A stretch of DNA of 64,000 bases from Acinetobacter lwoffii (GCF_002321025.1 NZ_DCLL01000031.1:55124-119123); one strand, 5' to 3'. Positions 26,379 to 35,927 are shown, counted from the first letter of the stretch. Notes: generated from the sequence alone by a model not told the origin. Translations and numbers: made by a program.

Positions 26379-26654
26379 ATGATCATTGATTTTCATCAAG
26401 CACAATTACAGAAGTTTATTGCACTGGCGATGAAGATCGAAGCTGAGCCTGAACTGTATTTGCAGTTTGATTCTGTGTCTGATTTTTATAAGGCTGACTG
26501 GCTGCAGGCTTTCCCAGCTGGAACTGAATACTATGTTTCCGGTCTAGATGATGGTGCCGATGAGTTTCATGCCGTGATTTATTATGGCGAAGCGCAGCTA
26601 CAGATCAGCTGTGGACAGGCACAGCTTTCAGTAAAACTATGTTGCAAACATTGA
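26379..26654 (+). CDS. Hypothetical protein, 91 residues
   Basis: The ATG at 26379 has an AGGAG sequence 6 nt before it, which supports real translation. The product is acidic (EAEPELYLQFDSVSDFY, SGLDDGADEFHAVIYYGE) with alternating strands and no membrane helix or signal, so a small cytoplasmic protein. It sits alone between two other proteins of unknown role. No family is recognised. Confidence 0.65.
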   Translation: MIIDFHQAQLQKFIALAMKIEAEPELYLQFDSVSDFYKADWLQAFPAGTEYYVSGLDDGADEFHAVIYYGEAQLQISCGQAQLSVKLCCKH

Positions 26655-26803
26655 CCGGGCTGCCGGAATTTCCCGATAAAAGAATAATGACATCCGCTAT
26701 AAAGTTGATATAAATTGCAGAGTCATCTCTGTATCTGATTTTTATTCGCATCAGCCGAGAGTGGCATAGGCGAATATCGTAATAAAAATAAGGAAAAAAT
26801 AGC

Positions 26804-27301
26804 ATGGCACATCAGTTCACCGTGAAAGCAATTATCAATGGCGTGTCTATTGATGAATTTAAGCGTTTGGCCAATGATATTCGTTTGCATGAGGCAGTTT
26901 GCCATCGAATTCCTGCGCAAAACTTGGAAATCCTGGTTTCGGAAAAGCAGGGGCATATGTATACCCTGAAACGCGCTTATAATCTAGATGTTAATATTCC
27001 GGATATCGCAAAAAAATTACTCAAAGATGCCTTCCGTTTGCAGCGTACCGATGTCAGCGATCTGAATGAAATGACTTCGACGGTACAACTCGGTGCGAAC
27101 TTGCCGATCGAAGCCATCTGTCAGCGTGCAGTTACCGGAGATGAAGACCAGATCCAGTTTCAATTAAACTGGACAGTCAAAGTCAAAGTGCCTTTGCTCG
27201 GTGGCATGCTAGAAAAGCATGCGGAAGGTGAGATTCGTAAATTTAGTGAAATTGAACTCAGCATCGTCGAAGATGAATTGCGTAAAGGTCTCACCGCTTG
27301 A
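26804..27301 (+). CDS. DUF2505-like protein
   Basis: 165 residues, soluble, no signal. The pattern of an N-terminal strand (FTVKAIINGVSIDEFKRLA), a long middle of beta strands (MYTLKRAYNLDVNIPDIAKK) and a C-terminal segment with KVKVPLLGGMLEKHAEGEIR resembles DUF2505, a START/SRPBCC-like fold that may bind a hydrophobic ligand. The ATG at 26804 follows AAGGA. The family call rests on pattern memory. It is convergent with the broken DUF1345 gene. Confidence 0.6.
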   Translation: MAHQFTVKAIINGVSIDEFKRLANDIRLHEAVCHRIPAQNLEILVSEKQGHMYTLKRAYNLDVNIPDIAKKLLKDAFRLQRTDVSDLNEMTSTVQLGANLPIEAICQRAVTGDEDQIQFQLNWTVKVKVPLLGGMLEKHAEGEIRKFSEIELSIVEDELRKGLTA

Positions 27302-27322
27302 AGCAATCAAATAGTGTGATCG

Positions 27323-27422
27323 ACCTAATTTAAAAACTGATTAGGTAGACGCTGGGTAGTGGTAGCTAATTGGGCGGTAGATCACCATTTTCAGTGTATT
27401 GCCACTATCCAAGAAACCCAGC
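27323..27422. repeat. Nested inverted repeats between convergent genes
   Basis: ACCTAAT / ATTAGGT (27323-27346) is followed by a larger structure: GCTGGGT at 27351 pairs with ACCCAGC ending at 27422, and GGTAGTGG can pair with CCACTATCC in between. It lies between the DUF2505 gene and the DUF1345 gene end and may act as a two-way terminator. Confidence 0.4.
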
Positions 27423-28096
27423 TTAAGTGCTGATAAAGTTTGCCGTCACGTTAATGCTGATGGCCAGAATGGTGGTATTGAATCCGTAAGCCAAAAGCAA
27501 ATGTAGGGTATTCAAGACTCGCATGGATTGGCAAGTAATGGATACATCTGCAGTTTGCGCAGAAGTCCCGATGATATAACTAAAATATAGAAAGTCTGGA
27601 TAAGTCGGTCTGGTGGTATTGGGGAAATCCAGTCCACCTTGTTGCTGTTTGTCGAGCGCAAAATAAAAGTCATGTGCATAATGAATTGCAAAAATCGTAT
27701 GCATCAAGAACCAGGCTGAAATAATGGTCAGAACTGACAAGATTAAATGACCGGTTCGGATGGTAGTATCTTTAGGTAAGTGATTAATTTCAATAATAAT
27801 CGCTATAAAACACATGATGAGGGTGGTGATCACCAGAAACAGAATGATCCATTTGCTGGCATCCTGTTGCATGGCGCGTTGCAGGATATGAGCATGATCA
27901 ATACGCCAGAGTTTTTTATGGTCAATAATAAATAAACGTAAATTGCGATATTCCAGCTGATCAACAGGCAGCTTGACCAGCTCAAAGGGGTGAAGGCTTG
28001 TAAAACCAGATAAAATCCAACGATTGCTGGGAAAATAATAAAGAAATACAGACGGGATTGAAGTGCCGTTTTTATAGATTGAAGAAACTGCATCAT
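27423..28096 (-). pseudogene. DUF1345 family membrane protein, disrupted by a frameshift
   Basis: Two overlapping frames together make one DUF1345 protein. The first (from 28096) gives three N-terminal helices up to ISWNIAIYVYLLL. The second carries on from HKKLWRIDHAHILQRAMQQD through GGLDFPNTTRPTYPDFLYFS and YIIGTSAQTADVSITCQSMR to a stop at 27423; these are hallmark DUF1345 segments. The join needs a one-base shift between about 27912 and 27937. It is either a young pseudogene or an error in the sequence. The family is a four-to-six-helix inner-membrane protein of unknown function. Confidence 0.75.
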
Positions 28097-28294
28097 GTCA
28101 TTTATATTTATTTTGCTGGTTTCTCAAGATCCTAGCACAGAACCGTTTGCAATAAAGAAGATTGCAACGGTCTGAGTTATTTCCTCTACGACATTTCATC
28201 CTAAAGGTGTCGAACTGATTCGAGTTGAGTCATTTGACTGCGCGGATCGCGTAGCAGGCGTGATTATCTCAATAGATTTTTTCTGAACTGATGT

Positions 28295-28744
28295 TTAAAC
28301 GGATTGAGCGGGTTGTTGGATTGCAGTGCCATAAGCAAAGACTTCCACCATGCCACCTTGCATACCGAGTTCAGTGGTGCTGAGCCGAATGCCCATAATC
28401 TGAGTCGCCCCGATTTTTTCGGCTTCCAATTTTAAACGTACAATTGCTTCACGTCGTGCGCGTTCTACTACACTTTCATAGCTGGTCAGACGGCCACCCA
28501 GCATATTCTGTACATTGGCAATCGCATATTTAAAATAATCATGCGAAATGACCACATTGCTACTGATCATATGTCCGGAATATTCAGACACAGCGAAGCG
28601 GCTATTGTTCACCCGGATATATGCCAGACGTTGTTCCTGTTCATCCAGATAACGAAAATGTTTACCTTCGTTATAACGTCCAAAACCGAAACCAACACTA
28701 AACAGAATGGCAAAAATGATGATCTGGAGAATTAAACCATCCAT
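28295..28744 (-). CDS. YbjQ/DUF74 family protein with N-terminal membrane helix
   Basis: 149 residues. One N-terminal helix (LILQIIIFAILFSVGFGFGR) anchors a C-terminal YbjQ-like domain that contains MLGGRLTSYESVVERARREA and GATQIMGIRLSTTEL, the conserved GG..Y and A..GIR parts of the family. YbjQ proteins form pentamers and have been called heavy-metal-binding, but a function is not established. The start is 3 nt from the stop of the upstream YbjQ gene, so the two form an operon, possibly making a mixed assembly at the membrane. Confidence 0.8.
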   Translation of the reverse strand: MDGLILQIIIFAILFSVGFGFGRYNEGKHFRYLDEQEQRLAYIRVNNSRFAVSEYSGHMISSNVVISHDYFKYAIANVQNMLGGRLTSYESVVERARREAIVRLKLEAEKIGATQIMGIRLSTTELGMQGGMVEVFAYGTAIQQPAQSV

Positions 28745-28747
28745 GCT

Positions 28748-29110
28748 TTAATCTGCCTGCGGAAAAGGGTCGGGCAATTTCGGCATGATCGGATCAACGA
28801 CTACGGCTGTCCCATAAACAAAGAGTTCAGAAGCACCTTGGGCGATATTAGAGGTCGAGAAACGAATGCCGACAATCGCATTGGCACCCATACTACGGGC
28901 TTTTTCAATGATGCGGTTCATGGCTTCCTGACGGGATTCTTCCAGCAGTTCGGTATAGGCGGTAAGCTCACCACCGACAATATTTTTCAGGCCGGCCAGT
29001 AAGTCACGTCCGACATGTTTGCTGCGTACGGTACTGCCATACACCACATCAATTTGCTGGCGAATGGTATGACCCGGTACAGATTCCAGATTGCTAAGTA
29101 ACATGTGCAT
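28748..29110 (-). CDS. YbjQ/DUF74 family protein, soluble
   Basis: 120 residues, mostly one YbjQ domain: LSNLESVPGHTIRQQIDVVY at the start, LKNIVGGELTAYTELLEESR and MGANAIVGIRFSTSNIAQGA. Two in-frame ATGs (29110, 29104) are close. It has no signal or membrane helix. It is paralogous to the anchored protein encoded 3 nt downstream. Metal binding has been proposed for the family but no Cys/His cluster is visible here. Confidence 0.85.
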   Translation of the reverse strand: MHMLLSNLESVPGHTIRQQIDVVYGSTVRSKHVGRDLLAGLKNIVGGELTAYTELLEESRQEAMNRIIEKARSMGANAIVGIRFSTSNIAQGASELFVYGTAVVVDPIMPKLPDPFPQAD

Positions 29111-29167
29111 GTTTTCTAAATAAATTGCTGGTCTATGACAATAGGAAAACTGCCTTGAAAATGCAAT

Positions 29168-29194
29168 AAAAAAAAGCCCACCGAAGTGAGCTTT
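29168..29194 (-). terminator. Rho-independent terminator after adeK
   Basis: Minus-strand stem AAAAGCTCAC / GTGGGCTTTT (one G-U pair) with TTCG loop and T run. Confidence 0.88.
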
Positions 29195-29212
29195 TCTTGA
29201 TCTGTCTAGAAT

Positions 29213-30679
29213 TTATTGCGCTGGCTGTTCTGCCGCACGGCGCTGTTCAGACACAGACGGGGTATTCGGCAAGGTATCCGTCGTGTTGACTTTCAAGCCG
29301 CCCCCCAGGGTTTTGTAGACTTCAACCTGATTGTTCAGATTGGCCTGTTCAAGCAATAACAAACCTTGTTCTGCTGCATAAGACGCACGCTGTGCATCCA
29401 GTACAGTCAGATAGCTGTCAATTCCGGCGCGGAAACGTGCCTGAGACAAGCGATAGGTGGTGTTGGTTGCTTCGACCAGACGGCGCTGAGCTGCCAGACG
29501 ATCACCAATATTCTGACGTACTGCCAAGGCATCATTTACTTCACGGAAAGCAGTCTGAATCGACTTTTCGTAATCTGACAAGGCAATTTGCTGATCGGTT
29601 TCAGAAATACGGATATTGGCCTGACGGGTACCCCAATCAAAAATTGGAATATCCAGACTTGGACCAAATGACCAGGCAAAACTACCTGATTTAAACAGGT
29701 CGCCTAAATCAGTAGAGGCATAACCTGCTGAACCAGTCAGACTAATCGTCGGGAACAAACGTGCACGTGCTGCTGCAATATTGGCACCTGCCGCAGACAG
29801 GCGGTATTCTGCTGCACGAACATCTGGACGATTAATCAGTAGATCACTTGGCAAGCCTGAACCCAATGCAGTATTTGAGGTGATGCGGGTTACGCGTTGT
29901 GCTGGTAATAAATTCGCAGGCACTTGCTGACCGACCAGCAGGTTTAACAGGTTTTGTGCCTGTGCTACCTGAGTGCGGTAATTCGCAACATCATTACGTG
30001 CAGTTTCAACCGAGATCTGTGCCTGACGTACTGGAAGCTCGCTGTCGATCCCGACATCAAAACGTTTCTTGTTCAGATTGAAAGATTCAATCTGGGCTTT
30101 CAGCGTTTGTTCAGCCAAAGCCAGATTGGCATTGGCAAACGAATAGCTGAGCCAAGCCTGAGACACCTGACCAATCAAGGCAATTTGCGTCGCATCTCGC
30201 GCACTTTGGGTCGCCAGGAAACTATCCAGTGCATTGTCACGCAAGCTGCGGACACGTCCCCAAAAATCTAGTTCATACGCAGTTACACCCAGTCCGACAT
30301 TATAAGTCGTCACTGCACCACGATTCTGGGAATTCATGGTGTCCTGGCGCAATACGCTACCACTGGCACCAATCGTCGGTAACTGGTTGTTTTCAGTAAT
30401 CTGATACTGTTGCTGAGCTCGTTGAATATTGAGGGCAGCAATACGCAAATCACGGTTATTGTTTAATGCCAGATCCAGCACCTGTAACAGGCGCTGATCG
30501 GCAAAAAAGTTTTTATAACCTTGTTCTGCTACAGAAGTACCAGACGCATTGGTATAGCTGCTCGGGATATCTGCCTGCGCAACCGGCTCTGGACTGCGCA
30601 TGCTTTGACAAGCCGTCAAAGCAAGCGCAAGGGCAGATACCGCAATGCTACGACCTGTAATAGACCATACATTTTGCAT
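29213..30679 (-). CDS. adeK: Outer-membrane channel of an RND efflux pump, AdeK-like
   Basis: 488 residues. The N-terminus is a lipoprotein signal with lipobox LTAC at about residue 24, followed by the two repeats of the OprM/TolC-like outer-membrane factor fold (AYELDFWGRVRSLRDNALDS and LPSDLLINRPDVRAAEYRLS are typical). It forms the outer-membrane exit duct for AdeIJ. The start overlaps the adeJ stop by one base (TAATG), so translation is coupled. A terminator follows. The adeIJK identity rests on gene order and family resemblance to the A. baumannii proteins. Confidence 0.92.
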   Translation of the reverse strand: MQNVWSITGRSIAVSALALALTACQSMRSPEPVAQADIPSSYTNASGTSVAEQGYKNFFADQRLLQVLDLALNNNRDLRIAALNIQRAQQQYQITENNQLPTIGASGSVLRQDTMNSQNRGAVTTYNVGLGVTAYELDFWGRVRSLRDNALDSFLATQSARDATQIALIGQVSQAWLSYSFANANLALAEQTLKAQIESFNLNKKRFDVGIDSELPVRQAQISVETARNDVANYRTQVAQAQNLLNLLVGQQVPANLLPAQRVTRITSNTALGSGLPSDLLINRPDVRAAEYRLSAAGANIAAARARLFPTISLTGSAGYASTDLGDLFKSGSFAWSFGPSLDIPIFDWGTRQANIRISETDQQIALSDYEKSIQTAFREVNDALAVRQNIGDRLAAQRRLVEATNTTYRLSQARFRAGIDSYLTVLDAQRASYAAEQGLLLLEQANLNNQVEVYKTLGGGLKVNTTDTLPNTPSVSEQRRAAEQPAQ

Positions 30680-33600
30680 TACGACTTATACTCCTGATTT
30701 TGTTGTTTTGGTTTGTATTTAAAGACACTTCGAATCCACACGTAGAATACCGGGATAAAGAAGATACCTAACAAGGTCGAGCTGATCACGCCGCCGAGTA
30801 CGCCATAACCGACTGAGTGCTGGCTACCTGCACCCGCACCTGAAGCCAGAGCAAGCGGTAATACACCAAAACCAAAGGCCAATGTGGTCATGATAATTGG
30901 ACGTAAACGCATTTTTGCCGCATGCAAGGTCGCGTCAAACAGCTCTTCACCTTGTTCCTGAAGTTCTTTTGCGAACTCTACGATCAAGATCGCATTCTTC
31001 GCAGCCAGACCAATCACGGCAATAATCGCCACCTGGAAGTAAATGTTATTCGACAGGTTCGGATTTTGCAGCAGCACCATTCCTCCATAGGTCATGAGCA
31101 ATGCGCCGACAATACCCAATGGCACCACCAGAAGTACCGAGAATGGAATAGACCAGCTTTCATACAATGCAGCAAGACACAGGAACACGATCAGTAATGA
31201 AAGGGCATACAGGAACGGTGCTTGAGCACCAGATTCACGCTCTTCTAAAGACAGACCTGTCCATTCGAAGTCGAAACCTTGCAAGCCCATTTCTGGTAAC
31301 TTCGCTATGATCTCTTCCATGGCCACCATTGCATCACCCGAGCTGATACCCGGAGCAGGAGTACCCTGAATGTTCATCGACGATACGCCGTTATAACGTT
31401 CAAGACGTGGTGAACCATACACCCATTCGCCCGTGGCAAATGCTGAGAATGGCACCATTTCACCGCGGTTATTACGTACATACCATTGGTCCAGATCTTC
31501 CGGCATCATACGCGAGCCAGCTTCCCCCTGAACATAGACTTTCTTGACACGACCGCGATCAATGAAGTCATTGATATATGAACCGCCCCAAGCAATACCC
31601 ATGGTGCTGTTAATTTCAGCAACACTGACACCGAGTGCACCGGCTTGTGCATGATCGACAATGACACGGTACTGTGGAGTATCTTCCTGACCATTTGGAC
31701 GCACACCAGCGAGACGCGAGTCTTGTGCTGCCAAACCCAGAATCGTATTACGTGCTGCCAGAAGTTGCTCATGACTTTGACCACTTGCAGCTTTGAGCTG
31801 TAAGTTAAAGCCAGCCGATACACCAAGTTCAGGCATCGCAGGAAGCTGCAATGGCATGATATAAGATGCATCTTTGACAATCATGTTCAACGCCATACCA
31901 CGTTGAATAATGGCACCGACTTGAGCTTCCGGACTGTTACGCTCTGACCAGTCTTTCAGTTTAATAAATGCCAGACCTGCGTTTTGTCCCACACCCGTGA
32001 AGGAGAAACCTGCCACACTAAACACGGACTCGACATGCTCTTTCTCGTTTTCCAAGAAATAGTTGGTCATGGTGCTGACCACTTTGTCGGTACGTTCCAA
32101 GGTTGCATTTGGCGGTAACTGAACCAGCGTCATGACCACGCCCTGGTCTTCATCCGGTAAGAACGAAGAAGGCAGTTTCTGGAATAACAGCACAATAATA
32201 CCCAGTACCACGGCATACACCACGCCTGAGAAAATCTTGCTATGAGTCATACGGTTGACGCCGCCCTGATATTTCACAGAAACCTTGTCAAAACTGCTAT
32301 TAAACCAGCGGAAGAAACGCGCAAATATACCATTACTTTGCGGCTTGTTCGGATCATGCTGTTTCAGCAGGGTCGCACATAGGGCAGGGGTAAAGGTTAA
32401 TGCCACTATCAGCGACAAGACCATTGCTGTGACCAGCGTAATCGAGAACTGACGATAAATAACCCCGGTGGTTCCACCGAAGAAAGCCATTGGAACGAAT
32501 ACTGCCGATAGCACCGAGGTAATACCAATCAGTGCACCAGAAATCTGTTTCATCGACTTTTCAGTTGCAGAAACCGGATCCAGATGCTCTTCCACCATGA
32601 CCCGTTCGACGTTCTCGACCACAACAATCGCGTCATCGACCAGAAGACCAATCGCCAGTACCATGGCAAACATGGTTAGGGTATTAATCGAGAAGCCGAA
32701 GACATTAATCACGGCAAAGGTACCCAATACCACGACTGGAACTGCCATGGTTGGAATAATGGTAGCACGCCAGTTCTGCAGGAACAGGAACATGACCAGG
32801 AACACTAGAATAATTGCTTCGATTAGCGTTTTAACTACACTCTTGATTGACAGTTCAATAAATGGCGTGGTGTCAAAAGCCAGTTGGTCGACCATGCCTT
32901 GCGGATAGTTCGGACGTAACTGCTCTAAGCGTTCTTCTACTGCTTGGGCTGTATCAAGCGCATTAGCACCAGTGGCAAGTTTAATTGCCACACCACCAGC
33001 TGGTTTACCGTTAAACTTCGAATCAAACTGATAATTATCTGCACCAAGTTCAACCCGTGCAACATCACCCAGACGGACTTGCGCGCCCGAAGTGGTGTTT
33101 TTCAGGAAGATATTGCTGAACTGTTCTGGAGTTTGCAGCAGGCTTTGTGCAGTGACAGTCGCATTCAGGACTTGTCCTTCAACAGCGGGTGCACCACCGA
33201 GTTGACCCACAGCGACCTGAGCATTCTGGGTACGGATGGCAGTCGCAATATCACTTGGCGTGACTTGCAGGCTCGCCATTTTGGCTGGATCAAGCCAGAT
33301 TCGCATAGCATAAGAACCACCAAAGACCTGAACTTCACCCACCCCAGCCACACGGCTTAAAGGTTCAGAAATGTTCGAATTTACATAGTCTTTGATATCA
33401 TCGGCGGTCATGCTGCCATCAGGTGAATAGAAAGCCAATACCTGCAGGAAGCTGGCGCCTGATTTGGTAACACGCACACCCTGACGCTGTACATCTTCAG
33501 GAAGAAGTGCAGTCGCAGACTGTAATTTGTTCTGGACCTGAACCTGTGCGATATCAGGATCGACACCTTGTTCAAAGTTCAAGGAAATAGACGAAGAACC

Positions 33601-33855
33601 GTTACCCGCACTGTTAGATGAGATATAACGCAGTCCATCCAGACCATTCATTTGCTGCTCGATGATCTGGGTTACAGTATTTTCGACCGTTTCAGCAGAT
33701 GCACCTGGATAAGTCGCAGAAATCGTGACTGTAGGCGGTGCAATGGTTGGATACTGGGCAATCGGCATTTTGGTCAGGGTCAAAATACCTGCCAGCATGA
33801 TGACCAGTGCAATCACCCAGGCAAAGATAGGACGATGAATAAAGAATTGAGCCAT
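30679..33855 (-). CDS. adeJ: RND multidrug efflux permease, AdeJ-like
   Basis: 1058 residues, the standard HAE1-RND length, with 12 membrane helices and two large periplasmic loops. The N-terminus (MAQFFIHRPIFAWVIALVIM) and the proton-relay pair in GLLVDDAIVVVENVERVMVE near residue 407 are clear, as is the later lysine region AAKNAILIVEFAKELQEQ. It pumps many drugs, detergents and probably lipids out, driven by protons. It starts 12 nt after adeI and overlaps adeK by one base. Confidence 0.95.
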   Translation of the reverse strand: MAQFFIHRPIFAWVIALVIMLAGILTLTKMPIAQYPTIAPPTVTISATYPGASAETVENTVTQIIEQQMNGLDGLRYISSNSAGNGSSSISLNFEQGVDPDIAQVQVQNKLQSATALLPEDVQRQGVRVTKSGASFLQVLAFYSPDGSMTADDIKDYVNSNISEPLSRVAGVGEVQVFGGSYAMRIWLDPAKMASLQVTPSDIATAIRTQNAQVAVGQLGGAPAVEGQVLNATVTAQSLLQTPEQFSNIFLKNTTSGAQVRLGDVARVELGADNYQFDSKFNGKPAGGVAIKLATGANALDTAQAVEERLEQLRPNYPQGMVDQLAFDTTPFIELSIKSVVKTLIEAIILVFLVMFLFLQNWRATIIPTMAVPVVVLGTFAVINVFGFSINTLTMFAMVLAIGLLVDDAIVVVENVERVMVEEHLDPVSATEKSMKQISGALIGITSVLSAVFVPMAFFGGTTGVIYRQFSITLVTAMVLSLIVALTFTPALCATLLKQHDPNKPQSNGIFARFFRWFNSSFDKVSVKYQGGVNRMTHSKIFSGVVYAVVLGIIVLLFQKLPSSFLPDEDQGVVMTLVQLPPNATLERTDKVVSTMTNYFLENEKEHVESVFSVAGFSFTGVGQNAGLAFIKLKDWSERNSPEAQVGAIIQRGMALNMIVKDASYIMPLQLPAMPELGVSAGFNLQLKAASGQSHEQLLAARNTILGLAAQDSRLAGVRPNGQEDTPQYRVIVDHAQAGALGVSVAEINSTMGIAWGGSYINDFIDRGRVKKVYVQGEAGSRMMPEDLDQWYVRNNRGEMVPFSAFATGEWVYGSPRLERYNGVSSMNIQGTPAPGISSGDAMVAMEEIIAKLPEMGLQGFDFEWTGLSLEERESGAQAPFLYALSLLIVFLCLAALYESWSIPFSVLLVVPLGIVGALLMTYGGMVLLQNPNLSNNIYFQVAIIAVIGLAAKNAILIVEFAKELQEQGEELFDATLHAAKMRLRPIIMTTLAFGFGVLPLALASGAGAGSQHSVGYGVLGGVISSTLLGIFFIPVFYVWIRSVFKYKPKQQNQEYKS

Positions 33856-33867
33856 AAACCTTACTCC

Positions 33868-35136
33868 TTATGCTTTAGCAGCAGGTTTTTGTTCAGATTG
33901 TTCTTTTGCATCATCCGCTTTTTGCGCTGCACCTGGTTGTTGGGCAGCAGGTTGTGCAGCACCCTGTGGTGCAGCAGCTTGAGGCTGGTAAGGTTTAGCC
34001 ACGACCTGTTGTTCCGGTTTTACTTTCGCAATACCATCTACAATCACTTTATCGCCTGGATTCAGACCTTCAGTCACAATCCAGTTGCTGCCTTGAGAAC
34101 CAACGGTAGTCACTGGACGTGGCGTCACTTTATTGTCAGCACCGACCAGCATCGCCATTGCCTGACCTGTTGGGGTACGAGTCAAAGCTGCTTGCGGAAT
34201 CAGGAAAGCATTCGGTACTTCACCCTGTACGATTTGCGCAGTGGCAAACATACCTGGAAGAAGCAGATGATTTTTGTTCGGGAATACCGCACGTAAAGTC
34301 ACGGTACCTGTTTCCGGGTTCACGCTAGCATCAGAGAATGCAAGACGGCCTTCAACCGGGTAGATACTGCCATCTTCAAGCTTTAACTTGACTTTGGTAT
34401 TGTTAGAGCTGTTCAAGCTGCCTTGATTAAGCTGTTGACGTAAACGTAAAAGCTCGGCACTTGACTGGTTGATATCTACATAGATGGGATCTAGACGCTG
34501 AATCGTTACCAATGGCTCTGGCTGATTCGCTGTTACCAAAGCACCCGCCGTCACAGACGAACGGTTGGTCTGGCCTGAAATCGGCGCGCGTACAGTCGAA
34601 TAGCCCAAGTTGATTTCTGCATTACGCAAAGTTGCGCGATTGGCATTCAAATCAGCTTCAGCCAGTTTGACCTGTGCCGCGATGTCATCATATTCCTGTT
34701 TGGAAATGGCATTGGTACCGACCAGTTGACGGTAACGGCCTTCCTTCACACGCAATACGCCCAGATTGGCTTCAGCACGGGCAATCGCTGCACGGGCATT
34801 GTCTACTGTAGTGCGGTTGGTGCTTGAATCGATTTCATATAAGGCCTGACCTTCACGCACATAGCTGCCTTCCGTGAACAAGCGTTTAAGCACCACGCCA
34901 CTGGCTTGTGGACGTACGTCTGAAATTTCAAATGCTGTTGTACGACCTGAGAGCTCTACAGACTGCTCTACACTTTGCGGTTGTGCAACAAGAACACCGA
35001 CTTCAGTCGGTGGCATTTGTTGTTGAGCACCAGCTTGCTGGCCCTCTTTAGGATCTTTGCTACAACCAACAAGTGCAAGACTTGTTGCCATTGCGCAAGC
35101 AGTCAGGGCAGGTGCCCAAAGCTTTGCAGACATCAT
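33868..35136 (-). CDS. adeI: Periplasmic adaptor (membrane fusion protein), AdeI-like
   Basis: 422 residues. It begins MMSAKLWAPALTACAMATSL with a lipobox near LVGCS, then biotinyl-lipoyl halves around a helical hairpin (about 100-170) and beta-barrel and membrane-proximal domains, as in AcrA. The stretch VDINQSSAELLRLRQQL and the segment SSVTAGALVTANQPEPLVTI are as I remember for AdeI. The C-terminal 45 residues are Ala/Gln/Pro-rich. It links AdeJ to AdeK. It starts only 36 bp after the PAP2 gene, so it probably shares that gene's transcript. Confidence 0.93.
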   Translation of the reverse strand: MMSAKLWAPALTACAMATSLALVGCSKDPKEGQQAGAQQQMPPTEVGVLVAQPQSVEQSVELSGRTTAFEISDVRPQASGVVLKRLFTEGSYVREGQALYEIDSSTNRTTVDNARAAIARAEANLGVLRVKEGRYRQLVGTNAISKQEYDDIAAQVKLAEADLNANRATLRNAEINLGYSTVRAPISGQTNRSSVTAGALVTANQPEPLVTIQRLDPIYVDINQSSAELLRLRQQLNQGSLNSSNNTKVKLKLEDGSIYPVEGRLAFSDASVNPETGTVTLRAVFPNKNHLLLPGMFATAQIVQGEVPNAFLIPQAALTRTPTGQAMAMLVGADNKVTPRPVTTVGSQGSNWIVTEGLNPGDKVIVDGIAKVKPEQQVVAKPYQPQAAAPQGAAQPAAQQPGAAQKADDAKEQSEQKPAAKA

Positions 35137-35172
35137 TATTCCACCTCTAATTAGATTTATATCTAAATTTTC

Positions 35173-35775
35173 TTATTTGTGAGCCGCGCAATATCTGATC
35201 CAGACCATATACCACAACGAAATCCAAATAAAACTGATACTCCAGCCGGATATGACATCTGAAGGAAAATGTACACCCAGATAAACTCTTGAGATCCCCA
35301 TCATCAACATCCATACCACTGCACCAATCACAGTGAGGGTATAACGGGAATGTTGCCGATGGATGTAAATTGCCAGACACGCCAGACAGGCCGCATAGAG
35401 ACTATGGGCACTTGGAAAGGAACTTCCAAAGCTTTCAACCAGATGCAAGGATTCTGGTGGTCGGGGTCGGGCAATCGTAAATTTCAACAGCCAAGCTAGG
35501 AGAATTCCTCCGATAATTCCGATACATATAAAAATTGCGTTTGTATACTTTTTATACCACAGCAATGCAATACACCATAGTGTGGATAAAAATAATACAA
35601 ATGGCATGCCACCTATTAGGGATAAGGACTGAGTAATTTGATTCCAAAACTCGGTGCGATACAGACTCATCCATTCCACAGCCTGCAAGTCGAGCTTGCT
35701 TAAAGCGGGAATATTCAGGATGAACACACTGAAAATTAAAAATAAAATACCGACAAAAAGTAACAAGTAATGCAT
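35173..35775 (-). CDS. PAP2 family phosphatase, membrane protein
   Basis: 200 residues from the ATG at 35775, which has AAGGA 9 nt before it; the frame runs further to 35859 but without support. It has about six membrane helices and the three PAP2 motifs: KFTIARPRPPES (C1), SFPSAHSLYAA (C2, PSAH) and SRVYLGVHFPSDVISGW (C3). It should remove phosphate from lipid phosphates such as phosphatidate, PGP or undecaprenyl-PP on the outer face. It stands directly upstream of adeI with a strong inverted repeat in front, hinting that lipid turnover and efflux are controlled together. Confidence 0.88.
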   Translation of the reverse strand: MHYLLLFVGILFLIFSVFILNIPALSKLDLQAVEWMSLYRTEFWNQITQSLSLIGGMPFVLFLSTLWCIALLWYKKYTNAIFICIGIIGGILLAWLLKFTIARPRPPESLHLVESFGSSFPSAHSLYAACLACLAIYIHRQHSRYTLTVIGAVVWMLMMGISRVYLGVHFPSDVISGWSISFIWISLWYMVWIRYCAAHK

Positions 35776-35828
35776 GCCAAAAATCCTTGTTCTTTTAACC
35801 GTTCGCAGATCGGCCAATTGTCTGAAGC

Positions 35829-35852
35829 AAAGTGTACTTGTCAGTACACTTT
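35829..35852. promoter_or_regulatory. Perfect inverted repeat before PAP2-adeIJK, candidate AdeN-type operator
   Basis: AAAGTGTACT and AGTACACTTT are exact complements separated by TGTC, about 54 bp before the PAP2 start. The TetR-type repressor AdeN controls adeIJK in A. baumannii, so this is a good candidate site for its counterpart. That link is inferred. Confidence 0.6.
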
Positions 35853-35927
35853 TTTTCAAGTGTGCGTATTTTATGCGAATTCCATTTTTTTCGTAAGGAA
35901 TTTGTTGCTAAATATAGTGTAATTATC

